Assembly: GCA_964036275.1 (NCBI GenBank)
Contig: OZ038440.1
Coordinates: 10,949,690 to 11,013,689 of the forward strand
DNA length: 64,000 bases
Direction: 5' to 3'
Source of the DNA: Litoditis marina
Lineage: Eukaryota > Nematoda > Chromadorea > Rhabditida > Rhabditidae
Position 1 is the first letter of the stretch. Each line of letters starts with the position of its first letter. This document shows positions 12,282 through 22,294 of the stretch, one piece after another. The position numbers and the translations under genes are program-made. The notes beneath the pieces were generated by a model that saw nothing but the letters and a program-made list of their open reading frames with translations, made no database searches and was not told the origin of the DNA.

Positions 12282-12364
12282 ACCACGATGGCCGAGTGGT
12301 TAAGGCGTTGGACTTAAGTTCCAATGGACGTATGTCCGCGTGGGTTCGAACCCCACTCGTGGTA
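12282..12364 (+). tRNA. tRNA-Leu-TAA: tRNA-Leu (UAA), array copy 16
   Basis: Consensus body, 369 bp spacing, linker B with GATTCCAG. Confidence 0.97.
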
Positions 12365-12650
12365 ATAGTTTTACGCTTATCAACAGTGAAATGTTGAATA
12401 GTATTAAGCTGATTCCAGTCATTTCCAACAAATATTCTTTTTGAAGAAAACAACTAAGAGTTTTGTTCAGTTTTCCGCATAGACCTCTCACCGTGAACGA
12501 AAGTCAAAATGAGTTCCAGGTGATTCAAAGATATGTTTCAAAACTAGAAACAACGCAAACTGTTCAATTTTTGCTAAATTCCCGGATTCATCCTCGTTTC
12601 ACCTAAAACAGCGCGGGGTCGTCCCGCTATCCTCAGGCCAACCCCTTCGT

Positions 12651-12733
12651 ACCACGATGGCCGAGTGGTTAAGGCGTTGGACTTAAGTTCCAATGGACGT
12701 ATGTCCGCGTGGGTTCGAACCCCACTCGTGGTA
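12651..12733 (+). tRNA. tRNA-Leu-TAA: tRNA-Leu (UAA), array copy 17
   Basis: Consensus body, 369 bp spacing, linker B with GATTGCAG. Confidence 0.97.
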
Positions 12734-13019
12734 ATAGTTTTACGCTTATCAACAGTGAAATGTTGAATAGTATTAAGCTGATTGCAGTCATTTCCAACAA
12801 ATATTCTTTTTGAAGAAAACAACTAAGAGTTTTGTTCAGTTTTCCGCATAGACCTCTCACCGTGAACGAAAGTCAAAATGAGTTCCAGGTGATTCAAAGA
12901 TATGTTTCAAAACTAGAAACAACGCAAACTGTTCAATTTTGGCTCAATTCCCGAATTCATCCCCGTTTCTCCTAAAACAGCGCGGGGTCGTCCCGCTATC
13001 CTCAGGCCAACCCCTTCGT

Positions 13020-13102
13020 ACCACGATGGCCGAGTGGTTAAGGCGTTGGACTTAAGTTCCAATGGACGTATGTCCGCGTGGGTTCGAACCCCACTCGTGG
13101 TA
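13020..13102 (+). tRNA. tRNA-Leu-TAA: tRNA-Leu (UAA), array copy 18
   Basis: Consensus body, 369 bp spacing, linker B with GATTGCAG. Confidence 0.97.
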
Positions 13103-13388
13103 ATAGTTTTACGCTTATCAACAGTGAAATGTTGAATAGTATTAAGCTGATTGCAGTCATTTCCAACAAATATTCTTTTTGAAGAAAACAACTAAGAGTT
13201 TTGTTCAGTTTTCCGCATAGACCTCTCACCGTGAACGAAAGTCAAAATGAGTTCCAGGTGATTCAAAGATATGTTTCAAAACTAGAAACAACGCAAACTG
13301 TTCAATTTTGGCTCAATTCCCGAATTCATCCCCGTTTCTCCTAAAACAGCGCGGGGTCGTCCCGCTATCCTCAGGCCAACCCCTTCGT

Positions 13389-13471
13389 ACCACGATGGCC
13401 GAGTGGTTAAGGCGTTGGACTTAAGTTCCAATGGACGTATGTCCGCGTGGGTTCGAACCCCACTCGTGGTA
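13389..13471 (+). tRNA. tRNA-Leu-TAA: tRNA-Leu (UAA), array copy 19
   Basis: Consensus body, 369 bp spacing, linker B with GATTCCAG. Confidence 0.97.
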
Positions 13472-13757
13472 ATAGTTTTACGCTTATCAACAGTGAAATG
13501 TTGAATAGTATTAAGCTGATTCCAGTCATTTCCAACAAATATTCTTTTTGAAGAAAACAACTAAGAGTTTTGTTCAGTTTTCCGCATAGACCTCTCACCG
13601 TGAACGAAAGTCAAAATGAGTTCCAGGTGATTCAAAGATATGTTTCAAAACTAGAAACAACGCAAACTGTTCAATTTTGGCTCAATTCCCGAATTCATCC
13701 CCGTTTCTCCTAAAACAGCGCGGGGTCGTCCCGCTATCCTCAGGCCAACCCCTTCGT

Positions 13758-13840
13758 ACCACGATGGCCGAGTGGTTAAGGCGTTGGACTTAAGTTCCAA
13801 TGGACGTATGTCCGCGTGGGTTCGAACCCCACTCGTGGTA
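13758..13840 (+). tRNA. tRNA-Leu-TAA: tRNA-Leu (UAA), array copy 20
   Basis: Consensus body, 369 bp spacing, linker B with GATTCCAG. Confidence 0.97.
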
Positions 13841-14126
13841 ATAGTTTTACGCTTATCAACAGTGAAATGTTGAATAGTATTAAGCTGATTCCAGTCATTT
13901 CCAACAAATATTCTTTTTGAAGAAAACAACTAAGAGTTTTGTTCAGTTTTCCGCATAGACCTCTCACCGTGAACGAAAGTCAAAATGAGTTCCAGGTGAT
14001 TCAAAGATATGTTTCAAAACTAGAAACAACGCAAACTGTTCAATTTTTGCTAAATTCCCGGATTCATCCTCGTTTCACCTAAAACAGCGCGGGGTCGTGC
14101 CGCTATCCTCAGGCCAACCCCTTCGT

Positions 14127-14209
14127 ACCACGATGGCCGAGTGGTTAAGGCGTTGGACTTAAGTTCCAATGGACGTATGTCCGCGTGGGTTCGAACCCCA
14201 CTCGTGGTA
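14127..14209 (+). tRNA. tRNA-Leu-TAA: tRNA-Leu (UAA), array copy 21
   Basis: Consensus body, 369 bp spacing; same GTCGTGCCGC leader variant as copy 15; linker B with GATTGCAG. Confidence 0.97.
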
Positions 14210-14495
14210 ATAGTTTTACGCTTATCAACAGTGAAATGTTGAATAGTATTAAGCTGATTGCAGTCATTTCCAACAAATATTCTTTTTGAAGAAAACAACT
14301 AAGAGTTTTGTTCAGTTTTCCGCATAGACCTCTCACCGTGAACGAAAGTCAAAATGAGTTCCAGGTGATTCAAAGATATGTTTCAAAACTAGAAACAACG
14401 CAAACTGTTCAATTTTGGCTCAATTCCCGAATTCATCCCCGTTTCTCCTAAAACAGCGCGGGGTCGTCCCGCTATCCTCAGGCCAACCCCTTCGT

Positions 14496-14578
14496 ACCAC
14501 GATGGCCGAGTGGTTAAGGCGTTGGACTTAAGTTCCAATGGACGTATGTCCGCGTGGGTTCGAACCCCACTCGTGGTA
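14496..14578 (+). tRNA. tRNA-Leu-TAA: tRNA-Leu (UAA), array copy 22
   Basis: Consensus body, 369 bp spacing, linker B with GATTCCAG. Confidence 0.97.
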
Positions 14579-14864
14579 ATAGTTTTACGCTTATCAACAG
14601 TGAAATGTTGAATAGTATTAAGCTGATTCCAGTCATTTCCAACAAATATTCTTTTTGAAGAAAACAACTAAGAGTTTTGTTCAGTTTTCCGCATAGACCT
14701 CTCACCGTGAACGAAAGTCAAAATGAGTTCCAGGTGATTCAAAGATATGTTTCAAAACTAGAAACAACGCAAACTGTTCAATTTTTGCTAAATTCCCGGA
14801 TTCATCCTCGTTTCACCTAAAACAGCGCGGGGTCGTCCCGCTATCCTCAGGCCAACCCCTTCGT

Positions 14865-14947
14865 ACCACGATGGCCGAGTGGTTAAGGCGTTGGACTTAA
14901 GTTCCAATGGACGTATGTCCGCGTGGGTTCGAACCCCACTCGTGGTA
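14865..14947 (+). tRNA. tRNA-Leu-TAA: tRNA-Leu (UAA), array copy 23
   Basis: Consensus body, 369 bp spacing; a type A linker reappears here. Confidence 0.97.
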
Positions 14948-15233
14948 ATAGTTTTACGCTTATCAACAGTGAAGTGTTTAAGAGTATTAAACTGATTCCA
15001 GTCATTTCCAACAAATATTATTTTTGAAGAAAACAACTAAGAGTTTTGTTCAGTTTTCCGCATAGACCTCTCACCGTGAACGAAAGTCAAAATGAGTTCC
15101 AGGTGATTCAAAGATATGTTTCAAAACTAGAAACAACGCAAAATGTTCAATTTTTGCTAAATTTCCGGATTCATCCCCGTTTCACCTAAAACAGCGCGGG
15201 GTCGTCCCGCTATCCTCAAGCCAACCCCTTCGT

Positions 15234-15316
15234 ACCACGATGGCCGAGTGGTTAAGGCGTTGGACTTAAGTTCCAATGGACGTATGTCCGCGTGGGTTCG
15301 AACCCCACTCGTGGTA
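15234..15316 (+). tRNA. tRNA-Leu-TAA: tRNA-Leu (UAA), array copy 24
   Basis: Consensus body, 369 bp spacing. Type C linker with GTATTGAACTG and the short form ATTGCCGTGGAAGTC, both shared with copy 31. Confidence 0.97.
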
Positions 15317-15601
15317 ATAGTTTTACGCTTATCAACAGTGAAGTGTTTAAGAGTATTGAACTGATTCCAGTCATTTCCAACAAATATTATTTTTTTAAAG
15401 AAAATGACTACGAGTTTTGTTCAGTTTTCCGCATAGTCCATTGCCGTGGAAGTCAAAAGGAGTTTCAAGTGTATTCAAAGTATGTTTCGAAACTAGAAAC
15501 AACGCAAACTGTTCAGTTTTTTTGCTAAATTCCCGAAATCATCCCCGTTTCACCTAAAACAGCACGGGGTCGTCCCGCTATCCTCAGGCCAACCCCTTCG
15601 T

Positions 15602-15684
15602 ACCACGATGGCCGAGTGGTTAAGGCGTTGGACTTAAGTTCCAATGGACGTATGTCCGCGTGGGTTCGAACCCCACTCGTGGTA
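15602..15684 (+). tRNA. tRNA-Leu-TAA: tRNA-Leu (UAA), array copy 25
   Basis: Consensus body, 368 bp spacing. The leader carries CAGCACGGGG, shared only with copy 32. Linker B with a TTTTTGGAG variant. Confidence 0.97.
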
Positions 15685-15970
15685 ATAGTTTTACGCTTAT
15701 CAACAGTGAAATGTTGAATAGTATTAAGCTGATTGCAGTCATTTCCAACAAATATTCTTTTTGGAGAAAACAACTAAGAGTTTTGTTCAGTTTTCCGCAT
15801 AGACCTCTCACCGTGAACGAAAGTCAAAATGAGTTCCAGGTGATTCAAAGATATGTTTCAAAACTAGAAACAACGCAAACTGTTCAATGTTTGCTAAATT
15901 CCCGGATTCATCCTCGTTTCACCTAAAACAGCGCGGGGTCGTCCCGCTATCCTCAGGCCAACCCCTTCGT

Positions 15971-16053
15971 ACCACGATGGCCGAGTGGTTAAGGCGTTGG
16001 ACTTAAGTTCCAATGGACGTATGTCCGCGTGGGTTCGAACCCCACTCGTGGTA
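15971..16053 (+). tRNA. tRNA-Leu-TAA: tRNA-Leu (UAA), array copy 26
   Basis: Consensus body, 369 bp spacing, linker B. Confidence 0.97.
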
Positions 16054-16339
16054 ATAGTTTTACGCTTATCAACAGTGAAATGTTGAATAGTATTAAGCTG
16101 ATTCCAGTCATTTCCAACAAATATTCTTTTTGAAGAAAACAACTAAGAGTTTTGTTCAGTTTTCCGCATAGACCTCTCACCGTGAACGAAAGTCAAAATG
16201 AGTTCCAGGTGATTCAAAGATATGTTTCAAAACTAGAAACAACGCAAACTGTTCAATTTTGGCTCAATTCCCGAATTCATCCCCGTTTCTCCTAAAACAG
16301 CGCGGGGTCGTCCCGCTATCCTCAGGCCAACCCCTTCGT

Positions 16340-16422
16340 ACCACGATGGCCGAGTGGTTAAGGCGTTGGACTTAAGTTCCAATGGACGTATGTCCGCGTG
16401 GGTTCGAACCCCACTCGTGGTA
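16340..16422 (+). tRNA. tRNA-Leu-TAA: tRNA-Leu (UAA), array copy 27
   Basis: Consensus body, 369 bp spacing, linker B; its leader reads GGCTCAATTCCCGAATTC like copies 16 and 18-20. Confidence 0.97.
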
Positions 16423-16708
16423 ATAGTTTTACGCTTATCAACAGTGAAATGTTGAATAGTATTAAGCTGATTCCAGTCATTTCCAACAAATATTCTTTTT
16501 GAAGAAAACAACTAAGAGTTTTGTTCAGTTTTCCGCATAGACCTCTCACCGTGAACGAAAGTCAAAATGAGTTCCAGGTGATTCAAAGATATGTTTCAAA
16601 ACTAGAAACAACGCAAACTGTTCAATTTTTGCTAAATTCCCGGATTCATCCTCGTTTCACCTAAAACAGCGCGGGGTCGTCCCGCTATCCTCAGGCCAAC
16701 CCCTTCGT

Positions 16709-16791
16709 ACCACGATGGCCGAGTGGTTAAGGCGTTGGACTTAAGTTCCAATGGACGTATGTCCGCGTGGGTTCGAACCCCACTCGTGGTA
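16709..16791 (+). tRNA. tRNA-Leu-TAA: tRNA-Leu (UAA), array copy 28
   Basis: Consensus body, 369 bp spacing, linker B. Confidence 0.97.
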
Positions 16792-17077
16792 ATAGTTTTA
16801 CGCTTATCAACAGTGAAATGTTGAATAGTATTAAGCTGATTCCAGTCATTTCCAACAAATATTCTTTTTGAAGAAAACAACTAAGAGTTTTGTTCAGTTT
16901 TCCGCATAGACCTCTCACCGTGAACGAAAGTCAAAATGAGTTCCAGGTGATTCAAAGATATGTTTCAAAACTAGAAACAACGCAAACTGTTCAATTTTTG
17001 CTAAATTCCCGGATTCATCCCCGTTTCACCTAAAACAGCGCGGGGTCGTCCCGCTATCCTCAGGCCAACCCCTTCGT

Positions 17078-17160
17078 ACCACGATGGCCGAGTGGTTAAG
17101 GCGTTGGACTTAAGTTCCAATGGACGTATGTCCGCGTGGGTTCGAACCCCACTCGTGGTA
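17078..17160 (+). tRNA. tRNA-Leu-TAA: tRNA-Leu (UAA), array copy 29
   Basis: Consensus body, 369 bp spacing, linker B. Confidence 0.97.
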
Positions 17161-17446
17161 ATAGTTTTACGCTTATCAACAGTGAAATGTTGAATAGTAT
17201 TAAGCTGATTCCAGTCATTTCCAACAAATATTCTTTTTGAAGAAAACAACTAAGAGTTTTGTTCAGTTTTCCGCATAGACCTCTCACCGTGAACGAAAGT
17301 CAAAATGAGTTCCAGGTGATTCAAAGATATGTTTCAAAACTAGAAACAACGCAAACTGTTCAATTTTTGCTAAATTCCCGGATTCATCCTCGTTTCACCT
17401 AAAACAGCGCGGGGTCGTCCCGCTATCCTCAAGCCAACCCCTTCGT

Positions 17447-17529
17447 ACCACGATGGCCGAGTGGTTAAGGCGTTGGACTTAAGTTCCAATGGACGTATGT
17501 CCGCGTGGGTTCGAACCCCACTCGTGGTA
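17447..17529 (+). tRNA. tRNA-Leu-TAA: tRNA-Leu (UAA), array copy 30
   Basis: Consensus body, 369 bp spacing, linker A. The base before the terminator differs (AATTGTTTT), leaving TTTT intact. Confidence 0.97.
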
Positions 17530-17815
17530 ATTGTTTTACGCTTATCAACAGTGAAGTGTTTAAGAGTATTAAACTGATTCCAGTCATTTCCAACAAATAT
17601 TATTTTTGAAGAAAACAACTAAGAGTTTTGTTCAGTTTTCCGCATAGACCTCTCACCGTGAACGAAAGTCAAAATGAGTTCCAGGTGATTCAAAGATATG
17701 TTTCAAAACTAGAAACAACGCAAACTGTTCAATTTTTGCTAAATTCCCGGATTCATCCCCGTTTCACGTAAAACAGCGCGGGGTCGTCCCGTTATCCTCA
17801 AGCCAACCCCTTCGT

Positions 17816-17898
17816 ACCACGATGGCCGAGTGGTTAAGGCGTTGGACTTAAGTTCCAATGGACGTATGTCCGCGTGGGTTCGAACCCCACTCGTTGTA
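17816..17898 (+). tRNA. tRNA-Leu-TAA: tRNA-Leu (UAA), array copy 31, acceptor-stem variant
   Basis: The 3' acceptor strand reads TCGTTGT instead of TCGTGGT, breaking one acceptor pair. The rest is consensus. Type C linker shared with copy 24. Confidence 0.92.
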
Positions 17899-18182
17899 AT
17901 AGTTTTACGCTTATCAACAGTGAAGTGTTTAAGAGTATTGAACTGATTCCAGTCATTTCCAACAAATATTATTTTTTAAAGAAAATGACTACGAGTTTTG
18001 TTCAGTTTTCCGCATAGTCCATTGCCGTGGAAGTCAAAAGGAGTTTCAAGTGTATTCAAAGTATGTTTCAAAACTAGAAACAACGCAAACTGTTCAGTTT
18101 TTTTGCTAAATTCCCGAAATCATCCCCGTTTCACCTAAAACAGCACGGGGTCGTCCCGCTATCCTCAGGCCAACCCCTTCGT

Positions 18183-18265
18183 ACCACGATGGCCGAGTGG
18201 TTAAGGCGTTGGACTTAAGTTCCAATGGACGTATGTCCGCGTGGGTTCGAACCCCACTCGTGGTA
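18183..18265 (+). tRNA. tRNA-Leu-TAA: tRNA-Leu (UAA), array copy 32, altered terminator
   Basis: Consensus body, but the downstream TTTT is changed to TTTC, so this copy lacks the usual Pol III terminator and would read on into the linker. The leader carries CAGCACGGGG as in copy 25. Spacing 367 bp; linker B. Confidence 0.95.
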
Positions 18266-18551
18266 ATAGTTTCACGCTTATCAACAGTGAAATGTTGAAT
18301 AGTATTAAGCTGATTGCAGTCATTTCCAACAAATATTCTTTTTGAAGAAAACAACTAAGAGTTTTGTTCAGTTTTCCGCATAGACCTCTCACCGTGAACG
18401 AAAGTCAAAATGAGTTCCAGGTGATTCAAAGATATGTTTCAAAACTAGAAACAACGCAAACTGTTCAATTTTTGCTAAATTCCCGGATTCATCCTCGTTT
18501 CACCTAAAACAGCGCGGGGTCGTCCCGCTATCCTCAGGCCAACCCCTTCGT

Positions 18552-18634
18552 ACCACGATGGCCGAGTGGTTAAGGCGTTGGACTTAAGTTCCAATGGACG
18601 TATGTCCGCGTGGGTTCGAACCCCACTCGTGGTA
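18552..18634 (+). tRNA. tRNA-Leu-TAA: tRNA-Leu (UAA), array copy 33
   Basis: Consensus body, 369 bp spacing; hybrid linker that starts as type A and ends as type C. Confidence 0.97.
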
Positions 18635-18919
18635 ATAGTTTTACGCTTATCAACAGTAAAGTGTTTAAGAGTATTAAACTGATTCCAGTCATTTCCAACA
18701 AATATTATTTTTGAAGAAAACAACTAAGAGTTTTGTTCAGTTTTCCGCATCGTCCATTGCCGTGAATGGAAGTCAAAAGGAGTTTCAAGTGTATTCAAAG
18801 TATGTTTCAAAACTAGAAACAACGCAAACTGTTCAATTTTTGCTAAATTCCCGGATTCATCCCCGTTTCACCTAAAACAGCGCGGGGTCGTCCCGTTATC
18901 CTCAAGCCAACCCCTTCGT

Positions 18920-19002
18920 ACCACGATGGCCGAGTGGTTAAGGCGTTGGACTTAAGTTCCAATGGACGTATGTCCGCGTGGGTTCGAACCCCACTCGTGG
19001 TA
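18920..19002 (+). tRNA. tRNA-Leu-TAA: tRNA-Leu (UAA), array copy 34
   Basis: Consensus body, 368 bp spacing; hybrid A/B linker; TTTT kept, followed by GCGC. Confidence 0.97.
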
Positions 19003-19288
19003 ATAGTTTTGCGCTTATCAACAGTGAAGTGTTTAAGAGTATTAAACTGATTCCAGTCATTTCCAACAAATATTCTTTTTGAAGAAAACAACTAAGAGTT
19101 TTGTTCAGTTTTCCGCATAGACCTCTCACCGTGAACGAAAGTCAAAATGAGTTCCAGGTGATTTAAAATTGTGTTTCAAAACTAGAAACAACGCAAACTG
19201 TTCAATTTTGTCTCAATTCCCGAATTCATCCCCGTTTCACCTAAAACAGCGCGGGGTCGTCTCGCTATCCTCAGGCCTACCCCTTCGT

Positions 19289-19371
19289 ACCACGATGGCC
19301 GAGTGGTTAAGGCGTTGGACTTAAGTTCCAATGGACGTATGTCCGCGTGGGTTCGAACCCCACTCGTGGTA
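19289..19371 (+). tRNA. tRNA-Leu-TAA: tRNA-Leu (UAA), array copy 35
   Basis: Consensus body, 369 bp spacing; same GTCTCGC hairpin variant and GGCCTACCCC leader as copy 2; linker C. Confidence 0.97.
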
Positions 19372-19657
19372 ATAGTTTTACGCTTATCAACAGTGAAGTG
19401 TTTAAGAGTATTAAACTGATTCCAGTCATTTCCAACAAATATTATTTTTTAAAGAAAATGACTACGAGTTTTGTTCAGTTTTCCGCATAGTCCATTGCCG
19501 TGAATGGAAGTCAAAAGGAGTTTCAAGTGTATTCAAAGTATGTTTCAAAACTAGAAACAACGCAAACTGTTCAATTTTTGCTAAATTCCCGGATTCATCC
19601 CCGTTTCACCTAAAACAGCGCGGGGTCGTCCCGCTATCCTCAGGCCAACCCCTTCGT

Positions 19658-19740
19658 ACCACGATGGCCGAGTGGTTAAGGCGTTGGACTTAAGTTCCAA
19701 TGGACGTATGTCCGCGTGGGTTCGAACCCCACTCGTGGTA
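19658..19740 (+). tRNA. tRNA-Leu-TAA: tRNA-Leu (UAA), array copy 36, last intact copy
   Basis: Consensus body, 369 bp spacing, linker C; followed by two units without the tRNA. Confidence 0.97.
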
Positions 19741-19977
19741 ATAGTTTTACGCTTATCAACAGTGAAGTGTTTAAGAGTATTAAACTGATTCCAGTCATTT
19801 CCAACAAATATTATTTTTTAAAGAAAATGACTACGAGTTTTGTTCAGTTTTCCGCATAGTCCATTGCCGTGAATGGAAGTCAAAAGGAGTTTCAAGTGTA
19901 TTCAAAGTATGTTTCAAAACTAGAAACAACGCAAACTGTTCAGTTTTTTGCTAAATTCCCGAAATCATCCCCGTTTC

Positions 19978-20410
19978 ACCTAGAACAGCGCGGGGTCGTC
20001 CCGCTATCCTCAGCCCAACTTCTACGTACCACGAATGGTTTTACGCTTATTAACAGTGAAGTGTTGAAGAGTATTAAACTGATTCCAGTCATTTCCAACA
20101 AATATTATTTTTGAAGAAAATGACTACGAGTTTTGTTCAGTTTTCCGCATAGTCCATTGCCGTGAATGGAAGTCAAAAGGAGTTTCAAGTGTATTCAAAG
20201 TATGTTTCAAAACTAGAAACAACGCAAACTGTTCAGTTTTTTGCTAAATTCCCGAAATCATCCCCGTTTCACCTAGAACAGCGCGGGGTCGTCCCGCTAT
20301 CCTCAGCCCAACTTCTACGTACCACGAATGGTTTTACGCTTATTAACAGTGAAGTGTTGAAGAGTATTAAACTGATTCCAGTCATTTCCAACAAATATTA
20401 TTTTTGAAGA
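19978..20410 (+). repeat. Two array units that have lost the tRNA
   Basis: At 20028 and 20321 the leader runs through ACCACGA, the first seven tRNA bases, then directly into ATGGTTTTACGC of the linker. Nearly the whole tRNA is deleted, and the unit period drops to 293 bp. The two units look identical to each other, so the deletion happened once and was then duplicated. Both share leader changes (CAGCCCAACTTCTACG) absent from tRNA-bearing units. Confidence 0.93.
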
Positions 20411-21678
20411 AAATGACTACGAGTTTTGTTCAGTTTTCCGTATAGCCCTTTTACCGTGAAGGAAAGTCAAAATGAGTTTCAAGTGATTCAAATGTATGTT
20501 GGTTTTTCAAATAGAAACCCATAATTCGCAAACTATCTCACATAGTATCAAATTGCCGTGTCGTTTTAGCACGTAAAAACTGAAGCTCAAATAAGTTTTT
20601 GGTACCACCTCCGCTCTTTCAATGGTTTTTTAGCCAAGAGGGAAAAGAGAAAAGTGTTAAATACGGGTCCACCGCGGCCCGTCCGCTGGCTCTCTCGATT
20701 TCCAGGCAGACGGTCAGCAGACCTCGGGGTGTTGACCGGACGGGCAGCGCGCACTAATTGATCAAGCGGACGGGCAGCCGAGCGCCTAATTACAAGGGTC
20801 ACTACAGTTAGAATCACAAATTTCTTTAAATACTGTATAGTATGCTTGAAGTTTTTGAGATTTATCGAACGTTGTACGTTGTTACGAAAATTAATGATAA
20901 CGAAAACTTTCGCATACGGATTCAGGAAAACGATTGGTACATATTAAGCTTATGGATAATCTTTTTCTACAGTAGTCATTCCATTATTAGATCGAATTTG
21001 GAGACTTTACTACTTTAGCGATGGATCTGTGACGTTGGCTGGTGACCAATCAACATATTGTGTTGATCTCTTATATTACAAAACTTGACTTTGCACATAT
21101 ACTGCAGAACTTGATGAGCGTACAAAATATAGAAACATTGTCACTGAACTCAAAAGAATAGAATATAATAGTTTCCCATCCGGGTACAACTCCCAAAGAA
21201 AAAGAAAGCTGCAGTGCTGCATAGCCGAATGATTGTAACCATATTGAAAAATATAGGAAAAAATACTTTTAAAACTCATCGCACAATAGTCATTCGAAGT
21301 TACAGTAAGAGTTCATGTAGGGATGACAATGACTATAGTATACTCGAGTTTAGTGCTCATTTCGCACTACGACCTTAAAACCCAATGTTAATCTTATGAG
21401 ATGAAAAGTTTAATTCCCAAGATGATACCTTAAAACGTTTACTCTCGAACGTTATCGACTACTCGCACAATTGCAACAAGATTCATGATGCTACTTTGTA
21501 TTCTAAAAATGTACTCTATTTAAATTTTGTGTCAGTCAATTCTATTGTAAAAAAATAACTTAATTCTCAATAGCAATGTCATTTACTGATGTTATGGTCA
21601 GAATTGTTGAAAGTAGGGCTTTTGCAATCCCCTCTACGTTTGTGTTATTTATTATTATTATTATTATTATCTCTGGGA

Positions 21679-21871
21679 GTACCACGAAAAAGTCATTCAG
21701 AATTGAAAGTCATTAAAGAAAAAGTCATTTGAAAGTTAATTCGCTTTTAGTCAGAATTTTAAAAAATATATTAAAAGTGTTGGGAATTTTTCTCATTTTT
21801 AATTGTTTCTGTACTGAATCACTTTTACTTTCAACTGACTTTTACTTTAATGACTTTCAATTTTGAATGAC
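21679..21871. mobile_element. Foldback (MITE-like) element, ~190 bp
   Basis: The left arm begins AGTCATTCAGAATTGAAAG and the right arm ends CTTTCAATTTTGAATGACT. The arms are about 60 bp each, imperfect inverted copies around an AT-rich centre, with no coding frame. Confidence 0.7.
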
Positions 21872-22171
21872 TTCTGGTAGCCATTTCTGGTCAGGCTCGC
21901 TGCCCGTCCGCAACCACTGACTTGACCTCTTAATAGCACCCGGTGAGCTATAATTGATTTTACGATGTCTCGCGCGATTTAGCGGACGGAACGCGGGTCT
22001 CCCGTTAAATACATGTTTATTTACTTTTATCACTGCGGGGAGAGATTTCATCTCACTGAGACAGCTGGTCGAGTAAACAAATCTTTCGCTTTTATATTGA
22101 TCAATGCCGGCATTTTATCGTCATGCCAACACTACTTTTTCAATCAACTTTTAATGCAAAAGTCGATTTAG

Positions 22172-22294
22172 AAGTAAAGTGAATAGTCACGTAAAGTTAG
22201 CATTCTAATGAAAAATCGTGCTATTTGTAATTGATCGTTTCTGAATTCTGCTGTGTTTCATACGTTTCACATGACTGTATAATCGCCTAACAGT
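22172..22294. repeat. Dispersed ~125-bp repeat, copy 1 of 3
   Basis: Shares GAATAGTCACGTAAA near one end, TTCTG(A)ATTCTGCTGTG in the middle and CTAACAGT at the other end with copies at 47988 and 50865. The ends are imperfect inverted repeats (TAGTCACGTAAA against TTTCACATGACT), which suggests a MITE. Confidence 0.75.

Larger units (their letters stand above)
5250..20540 (+). repeat. Tandem array of a ~369-bp unit carrying tRNA-Leu(UAA)
   Basis: About 38 head-to-tail units, 36 with an intact-looking tRNA. A unit consists of a 5' leader (TTCCCGGATTCATCC, then a GC-rich hairpin GCGGG-GTCGT-CCCGC 24-40 nt before the tRNA), the 83-nt tRNA, a TTTT run starting five bases after the tRNA, and a ~220-bp AT-rich linker. 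tRNA-to-tRNA spacing is almost always 369 bp; 395-bp units alternate with 369-bp units from 6091 to 9147. Linkers fall into three types: A (agtgtttaag, tattatttttg), B (aatgttgaat, tattcttttt) and C (tttttaaagaaaatg, attgccgtg). Type A dominates the left third, type B the middle, and A, C and hybrids lie among B on the right. tRNA bodies are nearly invariant while linkers vary, which fits selection on the tRNA together with unequal exchange or gene conversion. Protein-like frames across the units are by-products of the tRNA. Confidence 0.97.

Noticed and set aside
5588..20407. Dozens of 60-92-codon open frames across the array, many containing VGFEPTRTYVH or VRTHADIRP
   Set aside because: They are translations of the tRNA (box B gives GFEPTRT-like peptides) and its linker. 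They repeat with the unit and have no splice context. Such peptides are a familiar misannotation of tRNA genes.
5250..20540. Regular repeat spacing resembling a giant CRISPR array
   Set aside because: Units are 369 bp with a tRNA in each, spacers are not unique, and the genome is eukaryotic.
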